Notes: generated by a model from the letters alone, not told the origin. A stretch of 64,000 nucleotides of DNA from Mesobacillus campisalis (GCF_000986785.1 NZ_LAYY01000008.1:148648-212647), one strand, 5' to 3'; counted from the first letter of the stretch, positions 39,820 to 50,426 are shown. Program-made: numbers and translations.

Positions 39820-40575
39820 CTTGGTGGAAGAGCGTTTTGGGTTTCTCCCGCATTTTGGTCCTCCATCCGCTTCTTGGAGGACCGCTGTTTGATTTCTCAA
39901 GCTATTTCGGTCCTCCCACCTTCATGGAGGACCGCTTTTCGATTTCTCACTCTTTTTCAGTCCTCCATCACCTTCATGGAGGACCGCTTTTTGATTTCTC
40001 ACGCTTTTTCGGTCCTCCATCAACCCCATGGAGGACCGCTTTTCCATTTCTCATGCTATTTCGGTCCTCCATCAACCCCATGGTGGACCGCTTTTCGATT
40101 TCTCACTCTTTTTCAGTCCTCCATCACCTTCATGGAGGACCGCTTTTTGATTTCTCACGCTTTTTCGGTCCTCCATCAACCCCATGGTGGACCGGTTTTC
40201 CACTTCTCTCGCATTTTTGGTCCTCCATCACTCTCATGGAGGACCGCTTTTCCACTTCTCTCGCAATTTCGGTCCTCCATCACCCTCATGGAGGGCCGCT
40301 TTTCCATTTCTCCTGCAATTTAGGTCCTCCATCACCCTCATGGAGGACCGCTTTTCGATTTCTCCTACTATTTTGGTCCTCCATCAACCCCATGGAGGAC
40401 CGGTTTTCGATTTCTCACGCTTTTTTGGTCCTCCATCACCCTCATGGAGGACCGCTTTTCCACTTCTCTCGCAATTTCGGTCCTCCATCAACCCCGTGGT
40501 GGACCGCTTTTCATTTCTCACGCTTTTTCGGTCCTCAATCCCCTTCTTGGCGTACGCATTTCCTGCTTTCCAGGC
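39820..40575. repeat. 52-bp tandem repeat array, each unit containing an inverted repeat
   Basis: Fourteen units begin with (G/A)GTCCTC at 39857, 39909, 39959, 40011, 40063, 40115, 40167, 40219, 40271, 40323, 40375, 40427, 40479 and 40530, so the period is 52 almost throughout; degenerate half-units flank both ends. Each unit has arms GGTCCTCCAT and ATGGAGGACC around six or seven bases, then a T-rich linker such as GCTTTTCGATTTCTCACGC. The linkers are conserved, unlike CRISPR spacers. Since 52 is not a multiple of three and no stop occurs in three frames, the long open frames here are artefacts. A bidirectional terminator follows. Confidence 0.95.
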
Positions 40576-40617
40576 TATTACCAGCTTCCACGCCTATTAT
40601 CAAGCAACTATACGTAA

Positions 40618-40661
40618 CAAAAAAAGGCTGGTCTCACCCTATAGTGAATACCAGCCTTTTA
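40618..40661. terminator. Terminator between the repeat array and the rhodanese gene
   Basis: AAAGGCTGGT and ACCAGCCTTT pair, extended by a partly paired GTGA/TCAC inner stem. T runs follow on the minus strand (TTTTTTT) and shorter ones on the plus strand. Confidence 0.85.
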
Positions 40662-40663
40662 CC

Positions 40664-40969
40664 TTATTCCACTTCCCCTTCCCAACTCATCATTCCGCCA
40701 ACCATATTGCGTACTTTGTAGCCTTGCTCCTGCAGGTAGTGGCAGACGTTGTGGCTGCGGCTGCCTGAGCGGCAGATGAAAATGTACTCTGTATCCTTAT
40801 TGAAGGAATCCTGGTTTGCCGGGATGTCGCCCATTCTGATGTGCTTGGCTCCCGGAATCATGCCGCTTGCTACTTCTTCATCTTCTCGGACATCGACGAG
40901 GGCAAGCTTTTCTCCAGCCTCTAGCTTTTTCTGAAGTTCTTCTGTTGTAATCGTTTCAATCTGACTCAT
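40664..40969 (-). CDS. ytwF: Rhodanese-like sulfurtransferase YtwF
   Basis: A single rhodanese domain of 101 residues with the catalytic Cys66 in the loop CRSGSRS and the usual LVDVRE near residue 25. It should carry sulfur as a persulfide; the acceptor is unknown. AAGGAGC lies upstream of the ATG. It is next to leuS, as in B. subtilis. Confidence 0.93.
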   Translation of the reverse strand: MSQIETITTEELQKKLEAGEKLALVDVREDEEVASGMIPGAKHIRMGDIPANQDSFNKDTEYIFICRSGSRSHNVCHYLQEQGYKVRNMVGGMMSWEGEVE

Positions 40970-41067
40970 CTTGTTCAGCTCCTTATTTAAACCGTCTACT
41001 TTTCAGCATAGAAGTTTTTCTTGTCAATTATACAAAACTGACTATCTTAAATACAAAACTCCTGACT

Positions 41068-41101
41068 GTAAAAGCCCCTCCGGCTAGAGGGAGGGGCTTA
41101 A
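41068..41101 (-). terminator. Terminator of leuS
   Basis: AAGCCCCTCC and GGAGGGGCTT pair; TTTTA follows on the minus strand. Confidence 0.85.
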
Positions 41102-41114
41102 CTTTATTCAATCT

Positions 41115-43532
41115 TTAGTTCGCAACAATGTTGACAAGCTTTCCAGGTACAGCAATGACTTTTCTGACCGTCTTGCCGTCAATTTGCTCTTTTACCGCAG
41201 TGTCACCCATCGCGATTTGTTCAAGGGTTTCACGGTTGGCATCGGCAGGCACTTTCATTTTCGCCTTGATTTTGCCGTTGATCTGGATGACGATTTCAAT
41301 TTCATCATCTACCAGTTTGGCTTCATCATATGCAGGCCATGCTGCATAGCTGATGGTTCCGCCGTGGCCAAGCTTCTGCCATAATTCCTCTGCGATATGA
41401 GGGCAAATCGGTGCAAGCAGCTTTACAAATCCTTCGATATAATCCTTAGGAAGCTCGGTCGCTTTGTACGCCTCATTGATGAATACCATCAGCTGGGAGA
41501 TGGCGGTATTAAAGCGCAGGCCTTCGTAATCCTCAGTCACCTTTTTCACGGTCTGGTGGTAAACCTTCTCAAGGCTGCCTGCCTCGGCACCTTCCCGGAT
41601 TTTGCCGGTCAGGCTGCCATCCTCCTCGACAAACAGGCGCCATATCCGGTCAAGGAAACGGCGGGAACCGTCCAGCCCGTTGGTGGACCAGGCAATCGAT
41701 GCATCCAGCGGCCCCATGAACATTTCATACAGCCTTAACGTATCGGCACCGTGGCTGTCAACGACAGAGTCCGGATTCACGACATTGCCTTTGGATTTAC
41801 TCATCTTCTCATTGTTTTCACCAAGGATCATTCCCTGGTTGAACAGCTTCTGGAAAGGCTCTTTCGTCGGAACTACGCCCAAGTCATACAGCACTTTGTG
41901 CCAGAAACGCGCGTATAGCAAGTGCAATACCGCGTGCTCCGCTCCGCCGATGTAAATATCGACAGGCAGCCACTCATCCAGCTTCTCGGCTGCAGCCAAA
42001 GCTTCTTCGTTCTTTGGATCGATATAGCGCAAGTAGTACCAGCAGCTTCCCGCCCACTGCGGCATAGTGTTCGTTTCACGGCGGCCTTTTTTGCCGGTTT
42101 CAGGGTCCACGACGTTCACCCAGTCTGCAATATTCGCAAGCGGGGATTCGCCTGTACCAGATGGCTTGATCTCGGTTGTCTTGGGCAGTACAAGCGGCAG
42201 CTGGTCTTCAGGAACAGTTGACATTGTACCGTCTTCCCAATGGATGATTGGAATTGGCTCTCCCCAGTAGCGCTGGCGGCTGAACAGCCAGTCGCGCAGA
42301 CGGTAAGTCACTTTCTTCGTGCCAACGCCTTTTTCTTCAAGCCAGGCAATCATTGCAGTAATGCCTTCTTCCTTGTTCATGCCATCAAGGAATCCGGAGT
42401 TCACATGCGCACCATCGCCCGTATACGCTTCCTCTTCTACATTTCCGCCGGCAACGACTTCCTTGATTTCCAAACCAAACTTGCGGGCAAATTCATAGTC
42501 GCGCTCATCATGTGCCGGAACGGCCATAATCGCGCCCGTACCGTAGCTCATCAACACATAATCGGCAATCCAGATTGGCATTTTTTCACCGTTAACAGGG
42601 TTTACCGCATATGCCCCTGTGAAAACTCCTGTTTTATCTTTGGCAAGGTCGGTACGCTCGAGGTCGCTCTTGCTCTTGATTTTTTCGATATAGGCATCAA
42701 CCGACTCTCGCTGCTCTGCGGAAGTAATTTCATCCACAAGCGGATGTTCCGGTGCCAATACCGCATAAGTCGCTCCAAACAGCGTATCCGGACGGGTTGT
42801 AAAAACGGTAAAGTTTCCATCGTGGCCCTCAATGTCAAACGTGACTTCTGCCCCTTCAGAGCGGCCAATCCAGTGGCGCTGCATATCTTTAATGCTTTCC
42901 GGCCAGTCAACCTCTTCAAGGTCTTCCAATAAGCGGTCGGCGTAGGCCGTAATTTTCAGCATCCATTGGCGCATCGGCCGGCGCTCAACCGGATGTCCCC
43001 CGCGCTCGCTCTTTCCATCAATAACCTCTTCATTCGCCAGTACCGTTCCAAGTGCCGGACACCAGTTAACCGCCACTTCATCGATATACGCAAGCCCTTT
43101 TTCATAAAGCTTCAGGAAGATCCACTGTGTCCATTTGTAATAGGACGGGTCCGTCGTATTGATTTCCCGGTCCCAGTCATAGGAAAAGCCCAGCGCCTTA
43201 ATCTGGCGGCGGAAATTGTCGATGTTGTGCTTGGTGAACTCTGCAGGGTCGTTCCCTGTATCAAGCGCATATTGTTCAGCAGGAAGGCCAAAGGCATCCC
43301 AGCCCATTGGGTGAAGGACGTTATAGCCTTGCATCCTCTTCATTCGCGAAAGAATATCGGTTGCTGTATAGCCTTCCGGGTGGCCGACATGCAGTCCTGC
43401 TCCGGATGGATATGGGAACATATCCAATGCGTAAAATTTCCTTTTGCCTTCATCTTCCGTTGTTTTAAAGGTTTTGTTCTCTTCCCAGTATTGCTGCCAT
43501 TTCTGTTCAATTTCATGATGGCTGAAGCTCAT
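41115..43532 (-). CDS. leuS: Leucyl-tRNA synthetase
   Basis: Class Ia synthetase of 805 residues that charges tRNA-Leu and edits mischarged products. It has HVGH (residues 48-51), the CP1 editing domain in the middle ([12 protein letters not shown] and a C-terminal DERDYEFA), the KMSKS loop in EKMSKSKGN and a C-terminal anticodon-binding region. Length is nearly that of B. subtilis LeuS. AGGAGG precedes the ATG. Controlled by the T-box leader upstream. Confidence 0.98.
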   Translation of the reverse strand: MSFSHHEIEQKWQQYWEENKTFKTTEDEGKRKFYALDMFPYPSGAGLHVGHPEGYTATDILSRMKRMQGYNVLHPMGWDAFGLPAEQYALDTGNDPAEFTKHNIDNFRRQIKALGFSYDWDREINTTDPSYYKWTQWIFLKLYEKGLAYIDEVAVNWCPALGTVLANEEVIDGKSERGGHPVERRPMRQWMLKITAYADRLLEDLEEVDWPESIKDMQRHWIGRSEGAEVTFDIEGHDGNFTVFTTRPDTLFGATYAVLAPEHPLVDEITSAEQRESVDAYIEKIKSKSDLERTDLAKDKTGVFTGAYAVNPVNGEKMPIWIADYVLMSYGTGAIMAVPAHDERDYEFARKFGLEIKEVVAGGNVEEEAYTGDGAHVNSGFLDGMNKEEGITAMIAWLEEKGVGTKKVTYRLRDWLFSRQRYWGEPIPIIHWEDGTMSTVPEDQLPLVLPKTTEIKPSGTGESPLANIADWVNVVDPETGKKGRRETNTMPQWAGSCWYYLRYIDPKNEEALAAAEKLDEWLPVDIYIGGAEHAVLHLLYARFWHKVLYDLGVVPTKEPFQKLFNQGMILGENNEKMSKSKGNVVNPDSVVDSHGADTLRLYEMFMGPLDASIAWSTNGLDGSRRFLDRIWRLFVEEDGSLTGKIREGAEAGSLEKVYHQTVKKVTEDYEGLRFNTAISQLMVFINEAYKATELPKDYIEGFVKLLAPICPHIAEELWQKLGHGGTISYAAWPAYDEAKLVDDEIEIVIQINGKIKAKMKVPADANRETLEQIAMGDTAVKEQIDGKTVRKVIAVPGKLVNIVAN

Positions 43533-43596
43533 CTTGTTTACCTCCTGATTTTAATAATCGCTGTAGGGGACTGGTAACTCAGTAACAGCCCCAAAA

Positions 43597-43850
43597 ACAA
43601 AAAACTCCCGTCCCAAAAAAGGGACGAGAGGATATGTATGTTCTCCCGCGGTACCACCCACATTAGTGACAAGTCACTCGCTTCGTTCATCCTTAACGCG
43701 GAATACGGCTGGCACTACTGTCAGTTCATGCCGGCGACTAAAAGGCGAGTTCATGATGGACCTGGCTGACTTGCACCGACCGTCAGCTCTCTACAAAACA
43801 GGCTTTACACCATTACTACTCCTTTATCAACGTCTATAACTATGAAAGTA
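43597..43850 (-). promoter_or_regulatory. T-box riboswitch leader of leuS
   Basis: The T-box GGGTGGTACCGCG is the complement of 43647-43659. It is followed by a terminator hairpin (CTCTCGTCCC with GGGACGGGAG, 43605-43630, then TTTTTT). Stem I appears to contain the specifier CUC (complement of 43747-43749 in ATGAACTCGCC), a leucine codon. Uncharged tRNA-Leu should turn leuS on. Confidence 0.95.
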
Positions 43851-44019
43851 TACTTATTTTAAACAATTTCCGCATAACATGCAAGTGGCTTTCCCGGCAA
43901 GCGGTCGGCAATGCTCACCATTGCTTAAAAATTTACTGGTTATTCTATGCAGCAAATTACGATGTGTGAATACTTTTCATTTATTTCCGGAAAAGAACCA
44001 AAATATTCAGCATTGATTG

Positions 44020-44025
44020 TATAAT
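44020..44025 (+). promoter_or_regulatory. Putative -10 of the lutABC promoter
   Basis: TATAAT lies 53 bases upstream of the lutA start with no good -35 at the expected distance, which suggests an activator or a weak promoter. I found no convincing LutR-type operator. The rest of 43851-44019 is AT-rich with nothing assignable. Confidence 0.4.
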
Positions 44026-44077
44026 ATGATTAAATTCTGGAATTTTGCGAAATACCGATTAAGGGAGTGAATTGCAG

Positions 44078-44794
44078 ATGAAGGTTACCCTTTTCGCCAC
44101 CTGCCTCGTCGATATGTTTCAAAGTGATGTGGGCAAAGCAACAGTCGAACTGCTTGAACGGCTGGGATGCGAAATTGATTTTCCCGAGTCGCAGGTCTGC
44201 TGCGGCCAGCCGGCTTACAATAGCGGCTATGTCAAGGAGTCCAAGGAAGCAATGAAAAGAATGATTGATACTTTTGCGGACGCAGAGTATATCATTTGTC
44301 CATCTGGTTCGTGTGCCTACATGTTCCACGAATATCAGCATGTGTTTAAAGGCGATCCCGTCTGGGAACCAAAAGCGAAGAAACTGGCGGCAAAAACATA
44401 CGAGCTTACCCAATTCATCGTGGATGTCCTTAAAACAGAAGATGTCGGAGCCCGGCTGGACGGAAAAGCAACCTATCACACCTCCTGCCATATGACAAGG
44501 CTTCTGGGAGTCAAAAAGGCGCCGATGATCCTGCTCAGCCATGTAAAAGGGCTTGAATTCACCGAATTGCCGGGAAAAGAACAGTGCTGTGGTTTTGGCG
44601 GCACTTTTTCCGTGAAAATGGCGCAGATCTCCGAGCAGATGGTTGATGAAAAAGTCCAGCATGCCGAAGAGACGGGCGCTGATTATTTAATCGGTGCCGA
44701 TGCTGGGTGCCTAATGAATATCGGAGGGCGGATAGACCGCCAGGGAAAACCGATTAAAACGCTGCATATAGCGCAAGTGCTGAACAGCCGTTAA
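44078..44794 (+). CDS. lutA: Lactate utilization protein A, (Fe-S)-binding
   Basis: Subunit of the LutABC L-lactate oxidase complex, which converts lactate to pyruvate and supports growth on lactate and biofilm formation in B. subtilis. The 238-residue protein has two cysteine-rich CCG domains ([11 protein letters not shown] and [10 protein letters not shown]) that bind Fe-S clusters as in GlpC and heterodisulfide reductases. AAGGGAGTG lies eight bases before the ATG at 44078. First gene of lutABC. Confidence 0.95.
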   Translation: MKVTLFATCLVDMFQSDVGKATVELLERLGCEIDFPESQVCCGQPAYNSGYVKESKEAMKRMIDTFADAEYIICPSGSCAYMFHEYQHVFKGDPVWEPKAKKLAAKTYELTQFIVDVLKTEDVGARLDGKATYHTSCHMTRLLGVKKAPMILLSHVKGLEFTELPGKEQCCGFGGTFSVKMAQISEQMVDEKVQHAEETGADYLIGADAGCLMNIGGRIDRQGKPIKTLHIAQVLNSR

Positions 44795-44839
44795 ACTCCG
44801 GCAAAGTGAAGAAAGCAACCGAATGGAGGCGATATTCTT

Positions 44840-46270
44840 ATGGCGATGAAAATAGGCAGTGAAGGCTTTAAAAGCCGTGTGGATAAAGGCATCAACGACA
44901 CCTTTATGAGAGGGGCCGTAGCCAAGGCCCAGGAGCGGATGGGCGGACGCAGGCAGCTGGTGGTCGATGAACTGGGAAACTGGGAGGAGTGGCGTTCCCT
45001 TGGGGAAGAAATCCGCCAGCATGTCCTGGAAAACCTCGACTATTACCTGGAGCAGCTTAGCGACAATGTCGCAAGGCGCGGAGGGAATGTATTTTTCGCG
45101 AAGACTGCGGAAGAAGCAAATGAATACATACGGGGTGTGGTGACTAGCAAGAACGCAAAAAAAGTGGTCAAGTCGAAATCAATGGTCACTGAAGAGATCA
45201 ATTTGAATTCCTGCCTTGAAAAGGCAGGCTGCAACGTCATCGAGACCGACCTCGGCGAATACATCCTTCAGGTGGATGATCATGAACCGCCCTCCCATAT
45301 CGTCGCGCCAGCCCTGCATAAAAACAAGGAGCAGATTCGTGATGTGTTTACCGACAAACTTGGATACCAAAAAACGTCAAAGCCGGAGGAGCTCGCCTGG
45401 CATGCACGCGAGATGCTGCGACAGGAATATTTAACGGCCGATATCGGGATTACCGGCTGCAATTTTGCCGTCGCCGAAACGGGCTCGTTTTCCCTTGTAA
45501 CGAATGAAGGGAACGCCGACCTGGTTACCGCCCTGCCCAAAACGCAGATCACCGTGATGGGGATGGAACGGCTGGTCCCGACCTTTGAAGAAATGGAGGT
45601 CCTGGTCAGCCTCCTGACCAGAAGCGCCGTTGGGCAGAAGCTGACTAGCTATATCACCGTTCTGACAGGCCCGAGGGAAGAGCTGGATGCGGACGGCCCC
45701 GAAGAATTCCATCTGGTGATTGTCGATAATGGACGATCCAGCATCCTGGGAACAGAGTTCCAGTCCATCCTGCAATGCATCCGCTGTGCCGCATGTGTCA
45801 ATGTATGCCCCGTGTACCGGCATGTAGGCGGCCATTCGTATGGATCCATTTACTCCGGGCCTATCGGCGCCGTGCTTTCCCCGCTGCTGGGAGGCTATGA
45901 AGAGTATAAAGAACTGCCATATGCTTCAACGCTGTGCGGAGCCTGCACCGAGGTCTGCCCTGTAAAAATACCGCTGCATGATCTTTTGCATAAGCATCGC
46001 CAAGTTGTCGTCGAAAAGGAAGGAAAAGCGCCAATATCCGAGAAACTAGCGATGAAGGCTTTTGGCCTTGGAGCTGCTTCCCCTTCGCTATACAAGCTTG
46101 GTTCAAAATTGGCGCCCGCAGCGATGAACCCTTTTATGACAGGAGATAAGATTTCGAATGGACCCGGTCCTCTGAAGGCCTGGACTGAAATTCGCGAATT
46201 CCCGGCTCCAGCCAAGGAAAGATTCAGGGACTGGTATAAAAACCGTGAAAAAGGGGGGGACAAGGAATGA
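44840..46270 (+). CDS. lutB: Lactate utilization protein B, iron-sulfur
   Basis: A 476-residue Fe-S protein of the LutABC complex. The N-terminal part is the LUD domain; the C-terminal part carries two 4Fe-4S motifs, [12 protein letters not shown] and [18 protein letters not shown] is the ribosome site. The stop codon overlaps the lutC start as ATGA. Confidence 0.96.
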   Translation: MAMKIGSEGFKSRVDKGINDTFMRGAVAKAQERMGGRRQLVVDELGNWEEWRSLGEEIRQHVLENLDYYLEQLSDNVARRGGNVFFAKTAEEANEYIRGVVTSKNAKKVVKSKSMVTEEINLNSCLEKAGCNVIETDLGEYILQVDDHEPPSHIVAPALHKNKEQIRDVFTDKLGYQKTSKPEELAWHAREMLRQEYLTADIGITGCNFAVAETGSFSLVTNEGNADLVTALPKTQITVMGMERLVPTFEEMEVLVSLLTRSAVGQKLTSYITVLTGPREELDADGPEEFHLVIVDNGRSSILGTEFQSILQCIRCAACVNVCPVYRHVGGHSYGSIYSGPIGAVLSPLLGGYEEYKELPYASTLCGACTEVCPVKIPLHDLLHKHRQVVVEKEGKAPISEKLAMKAFGLGAASPSLYKLGSKLAPAAMNPFMTGDKISNGPGPLKAWTEIREFPAPAKERFRDWYKNREKGGDKE

Positions 46271-46986
46271 GTGGAACCATCCAGAACCGCGATTCCTTTT
46301 TGGAGCAAATTGCAAGCACACTTGGAAGACCGCGCCGGGCTGAACCTGTCCAAAGACCGGTCTGGAAGCATCAGCCCCAGCATGAGGTCCTAAGGGATGC
46401 CACCCCCGACCAATTGGTGGAGGTTCTAAAGACACACTGTCTGAAAATCCACACCAGCCTCCTCATGACCGACCTTGCCGGATTAAGTTCTGCCTTGAAA
46501 GAAACGGTAGACAACTTTGGCGGCGGCCCAGTTGTCACCTGGAAGGATGACAGGTTTTCCAAATGGGGTCTGAATCCCCTTTTTGCAGAGGAGTGGCCGG
46601 AGCAGGGCATAGAGTTCCATGAATGGGATTATCAGAAAGGCAGTGAAAATGTCACTGTGGCTGAAAAAGCCAATGTGGGCATCACCATCAGTGAAATTAC
46701 CCTTGCCGAGTCTGCGACGGTGGTCACCTTCAGCGACAAGGACAAAGGCCGGAGCGTCAGCTTTCTTCCGCGAACCTACATTGCCCTGATCCCGAAAAGC
46801 AGCATCGTACCGCGCATGACCCAGGCCGCAATCAAAATGAGGGAAATGCATCTTGAAGGTAAACCTGTGTCCTCCTGCATCAATTTTATTACCGGGCCAA
46901 GCAACTCGGCCGACATCGAGCTGAACCTGGTTGTCGGTGTCCATGGTCCTGTCAAAGCAGCTTATATTGTCATTGAGGATCTATAA
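46267..46986 (+). CDS. lutC: Lactate utilization protein C
   Basis: A 239-residue LUD-domain protein, third subunit of LutABC. It has the family segments [15 protein letters not shown] and the C-terminal [19 protein letters not shown]. It has no cysteine cluster, as expected. Translation is coupled to lutB by an ATGA overlap. A strong terminator follows. Confidence 0.96.
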   Translation: MSGTIQNRDSFLEQIASTLGRPRRAEPVQRPVWKHQPQHEVLRDATPDQLVEVLKTHCLKIHTSLLMTDLAGLSSALKETVDNFGGGPVVTWKDDRFSKWGLNPLFAEEWPEQGIEFHEWDYQKGSENVTVAEKANVGITISEITLAESATVVTFSDKDKGRSVSFLPRTYIALIPKSSIVPRMTQAAIKMREMHLEGKPVSSCINFITGPSNSADIELNLVVGVHGPVKAAYIVIEDL

Positions 46987-46988
46987 AG

Positions 46989-47025
46989 CTTAAAAGGCTG
47001 GCTTCCGCACGGGAAGCCAGCCTTT
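46989..47025. terminator. Bidirectional terminator between lutC and the MFS gene
   Basis: AAAAGGCTGGCTTCC and GGAAGCCAGCCTTTT form a long perfect stem over a short loop. Confidence 0.93.
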
Positions 47026-48206
47026 TAGTGTGCCTGAGCCTGCAATACTTGTTCCTTCAATTTCCTGTCATACACGATGGTCGTGAACATGGCGCCAAAA
47101 AGCAAAAGGATCAGGACGGTAAATAGCGCCGGCATCCCATGGAAGTCGACCAGCATGCCCCCAAGCAGAGGCCCAATCATTCTGCCGCCGGTCGCCGTAC
47201 TGTTGACGATTCCCTGATAAAACCCTTCCCGTCCCTTCGGGGCAAGAGAATCTGCTATAGTCGGCACGGCAGGCCATATCAGCATTTCGCCGATTGTCAG
47301 AATCGCCATTGCCGCAAGGAATCCAGAAAATTCCCTTGCGCCGGAAGCCACAATGAAAGAACCGATGAAAATGAACATGCCAACAAGGATCTGCACCTTG
47401 AGATTCTTTTCAAATGGCTTGACCAGCCTATTGATGAGCGGCTGTGCCAGTACGATCATCGCCCCATTAACTGTCCAGAGAATGCTATACTGGCTTATCG
47501 TAATACCCAATTCCCTTGTGTAGGCTGAAATGGTCGACTGCCATTGAACATAACCAACCCAGCAGAGCAGGTAGCCGGCACAAAGGATCAGCAATGCGTA
47601 CAGCTTATCATGGTTTTTGACCGGCCCATTTTCCTGAAGGATATTGCTGTGGGCGGACTGGACCTGAATGCCCCGGTAGCCGAATACGGCAATTACCAGG
47701 AATACAAGGTACAAAAGGGCGTTGGCCAAAAAGATCAGCTGGAAGGAGTAGGAAGCAACAAGGCCGCCCAGCGCCGCACCAACCGCGACCCCAAGGTTCT
47801 GGGCAACATAGATGGCATTGAACGCCTTTCGCCCGCCTTCCTTCCAGACAGACCCGGCCATGGCATACATGGAGGGAAACACAATTCCCGAGCCAAAACC
47901 GATAATGATTAAAAAGACGATATACTGCGGCCAGCTGCTCCAGATTGTCAGTCCAAACAAAGCAAGGACGGTAATGATAATACCAAGCAAGATGGATTTG
48001 TACCCGCCAATTTTATCGAACAAAGATCCGCCTACCAGATTTCCGGCTACACTTGCAGCCGAATTGAGCATCAGCACGACTCCGGCAACGGATAGGGACT
48101 TTCCAAGATGTTCATGAATATATATTGTATTTAAAGGCCATAAAAACGATGAGCCTGTTACATTTACGGCCATACCAATAATCAGCAGCCATAAGGCTCT
48201 AGGCAT
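47025..48206 (-). CDS. MFS transporter (YttB-like)
   Basis: A 393-residue major facilitator protein with 12 hydrophobic helices. The loop between helices 2 and 3 has GGSLFDKIGGYKS, the MFS motif A. The N-terminal opening ALWLLIIGMAVNVTGSSFLWPLNTIYIH resembles B. subtilis YttB; the substrate is unknown, with multidrug export the usual guess. The ATG at 48206 has AGGGAGAG upstream; the frame is open another 24 residues without support. Confidence 0.85.
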   Translation of the reverse strand: MPRALWLLIIGMAVNVTGSSFLWPLNTIYIHEHLGKSLSVAGVVLMLNSAASVAGNLVGGSLFDKIGGYKSILLGIIITVLALFGLTIWSSWPQYIVFLIIIGFGSGIVFPSMYAMAGSVWKEGGRKAFNAIYVAQNLGVAVGAALGGLVASYSFQLIFLANALLYLVFLVIAVFGYRGIQVQSAHSNILQENGPVKNHDKLYALLILCAGYLLCWVGYVQWQSTISAYTRELGITISQYSILWTVNGAMIVLAQPLINRLVKPFEKNLKVQILVGMFIFIGSFIVASGAREFSGFLAAMAILTIGEMLIWPAVPTIADSLAPKGREGFYQGIVNSTATGGRMIGPLLGGMLVDFHGMPALFTVLILLLFGAMFTTIVYDRKLKEQVLQAQAH

Positions 48207-48420
48207 AAAAGTCTCTCCCTGCTTAATAAGAATTTCATCAACCTCAGTAATTTTAGGCGTTTTTGCATCATGTTGCAAGAAGGAAACCTACAGTCCCAAT
48301 AATAAAAAAATACTGCAAATTGACTGCTTGTTTCCCTCCCCTCCTCTTTGCGTTTTTTTGATTAAGCAGAACAGAAACTAATTGCCTTGACACCCCAAAA
48401 AAATACTGGCAAACTAAAGA

Positions 48421-48459
48421 AAACACTGCGCAAACCCCTATTTGCACAGTGTTTTCCTA
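48421..48459 (-). terminator. Terminator of the ccm-nrf operon
   Basis: On the minus strand AACACTGTGCAAA pairs with TTTGCGCAGTGTT (one mismatch) and TTTTC follows. It lies 17 bases after the nrfA stop. Confidence 0.82.
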
Positions 48460-48475
48460 TCAAACTATTTTTTCT

Positions 48476-49897
48476 TTATTTTGGCTGTTGTGCTGGGAAA
48501 TAGTCGTTGATCGCTTTTTCCTTCTTCTTGAAATTGTCTGTTTCTTCGGACACAGCCTTCTTTACTTTTTCAATTTCCTCATCCAATTCCTTGATGTCCA
48601 CGCCTTTTTTGACCAGCTCTTCAGTAGCCAGCTTGATTGCGGCGAAAGATTCCTCTGATGAAACCTTCAGTGAATCCATGGCGCCCTGCGGATTATGGAA
48701 GCCTGCTGCACTTTCGGCGGCAACGATGTCCCAGAACCATTGAGCCTTGCGCACATGCTGCTGCGCTTCCTTGATTCTTTCTTCACTCACTCCCGATGTA
48801 ATCATCTTATTAATATAGTAATGAGAAGTAATCGAGATGTCTTCGGCCTTATGAAGAGCCTTCATATGTGTATGCTGAATCTCGTCTACACGGCTTTCGA
48901 GTTCTTCAAGGTCCCTGTTGCTATGGCAGGTTGCACAGGATTGTTCCATTGTTTTAAGCGGTGATGTCCACCAGTGCGAGCTGATTTTCTTTTTGCCGTC
49001 CGCCCGGTCATATGGCATATGGCAGTCTGAGCAGGTAACGCCTGCTTTTCCATGCGGTCCTTCAATATGAGTCTCAAAATCAGGGTGCTGCGCTTTCAAG
49101 ATTGGCGTTCCGGATACATTGTGAATCCAGTCCTGATTGAAGCCCTCTTCTTTAGCAGTTGTTTCGTAGTATTCGAACATATCTTCAGGTTTGAAGCCGT
49201 TATCCCATGGGAAGGTGACTTCACCATTGCCGGCATCAAAATAGTATTCTACGTGGCATTGTCCGCACACATAGTTGCGCATATCATTCTTAGTCGGGCT
49301 GGACATGTCGATCCCCTGTGCTTCCATTGCTTTTGTAAAGCTTGGACGGGTGATGCGGAGGTCCATAGTCTGCGGGTCGTGGCAGTCGGAGCATCCGATT
49401 GGAGAATGTCCCATTGATTCTGCTTTCGGCCAGATGTCGGCATTGAAATTGCCGCCCCAGTAATCGTCGCCCATTTCCTCAATCATATGGGGAACAGCTG
49501 TAGATTTGCAGGTTAAGCAGGATCCGATTGACTTATCTGTAATCCTGGCAATCTCCCTGACATCCTCAAGCGCATAAATATGGCCGCGATCTTCATTGTA
49601 CTCGGTCGCAAATCCGTAGCCATTGAACAGGATCGGCAAGTATGGCTCCTTGTCAGGATCATATTTGCTGCGCTTTACCGAGCCACTGTACGTTGTATCT
49701 TCCATTTTTTCATTTTTTTTGTAGCTGTCATATTGAAGCGGGAACAGATCCTTAAATGCTTCGTTGCTGATTTCATCTGCGCTGAGTCCGGTGGATGCTG
49801 TAGCAGCCGTCTCTTTTTCTCCTGAGCTCGAGCAGCCGGTAATCATCAGCATGACAGCGACTAGGAGCATAGATGCCCATTTAAAATTCCTAGCCAT
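48476..49897 (-). CDS. nrfA: Ammonia-forming cytochrome c nitrite reductase catalytic subunit
   Basis: Pentaheme enzyme that reduces nitrite to ammonium with six electrons outside the membrane. The 473-residue precursor has a lipoprotein signal (ITGC, Cys22) and five heme motifs: the special CLTCK (127-131), whose lysine binds the catalytic heme, and CxxCH at 169, 211, 289 and 321. A tyrosine in VEYYF and a histidine in FETHIEG fit the catalytic Tyr and His. It is the last gene of a 13-gene operon and overlaps nrfH by eight bases. The lysine-type heme needs a special attachment enzyme in E. coli (NrfEFG); here the linked Ccm proteins are the candidates. Confidence 0.96.
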   Translation of the reverse strand: MARNFKWASMLLVAVMLMITGCSSSGEKETAATASTGLSADEISNEAFKDLFPLQYDSYKKNEKMEDTTYSGSVKRSKYDPDKEPYLPILFNGYGFATEYNEDRGHIYALEDVREIARITDKSIGSCLTCKSTAVPHMIEEMGDDYWGGNFNADIWPKAESMGHSPIGCSDCHDPQTMDLRITRPSFTKAMEAQGIDMSSPTKNDMRNYVCGQCHVEYYFDAGNGEVTFPWDNGFKPEDMFEYYETTAKEEGFNQDWIHNVSGTPILKAQHPDFETHIEGPHGKAGVTCSDCHMPYDRADGKKKISSHWWTSPLKTMEQSCATCHSNRDLEELESRVDEIQHTHMKALHKAEDISITSHYYINKMITSGVSEERIKEAQQHVRKAQWFWDIVAAESAAGFHNPQGAMDSLKVSSEESFAAIKLATEELVKKGVDIKELDEEIEKVKKAVSEETDNFKKKEKAINDYFPAQQPK

Positions 49898-50426
49898 TGT
49901 TCAAAGTACCTCCCTTATTTTCTAAAAGCTCACCTGGTTTTGCAGGCTTAAAATAATCCTCGGTTTTAAAGTCGCTGCCATGCGGTACTGCCTGGTGACA
50001 GCTGGAGCAGCTATCCTTGGCATCATGCGCAACATTGTCCAATGTGCTTTTGTGGCAATCGATGCAGTTCTGGTTGATGACCTCCGCCGAGTTTTCTGTC
50101 GCATGCAGCACTTTTGGGATCTTGGATTCACCGAGTGTATTGAAGTAGACGTGGCCAATACCGGCTTTCGCCTTATTGGTATACTTATTAACCAAGGTAT
50201 CATGCGGCAAATGGCAGTCACTGCAGGAAAGCTCTGCATGTGTGGAGCTGGCAAACGAGTCATGGACATTATTCATTATATGGCAGCTGCTGCAAAATTC
50301 AGGTGAATCCGTGTAGGCAAGGCCTTTCACCGTGACAACAGAAACGATGATCCCCGTCAGGACGCCAACAAATAAAAGCATTCTTTTATCGAGCGATAAG
50401 AACTTTTTTAACGCTCTTTTTATCAT
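49890..50426 (-). CDS. nrfH: Cytochrome c nitrite reductase small subunit, tetraheme quinol dehydrogenase
   Basis: NapC/NirT-family protein of 178 residues. One N-terminal membrane helix (about 17-37) anchors four heme motifs outside: CSSCH, CSDCH, CIDCH and CSSCH. It takes electrons from menaquinol and passes them to NrfA. The ATG at 50426 follows GGGGAGG; an upstream GTG at 50435 is part of that site. The C-terminus overlaps the nrfA start. Confidence 0.96.
   Translation of the reverse strand: MIKRALKKFLSLDKRMLLFVGVLTGIIVSVVTVKGLAYTDSPEFCSSCHIMNNVHDSFASSTHAELSCSDCHLPHDTLVNKYTNKAKAGIGHVYFNTLGESKIPKVLHATENSAEVINQNCIDCHKSTLDNVAHDAKDSCSSCHQAVPHGSDFKTEDYFKPAKPGELLENKGGTLNNG

Noticed and set aside
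39857..40560. CRISPR array
   Set aside because: The period is regular but the segments between the hairpin arms are conserved, not unique spacers, and no cas genes are near.
39837..40768. Three long overlapping plus-strand open frames with Phe/Ser/Pro-rich repeated protein
   Set aside because: They come from the 52-bp array, which lacks stop codons in several frames; the period shifts frame at each unit, no ribosome site is present and one frame runs into the ytwF gene on the other strand.
48385..48416. Plus-strand promoter with TTGACA in the MFS-nrfA gap
   Set aside because: The -10 is poor and no plus-strand gene follows.
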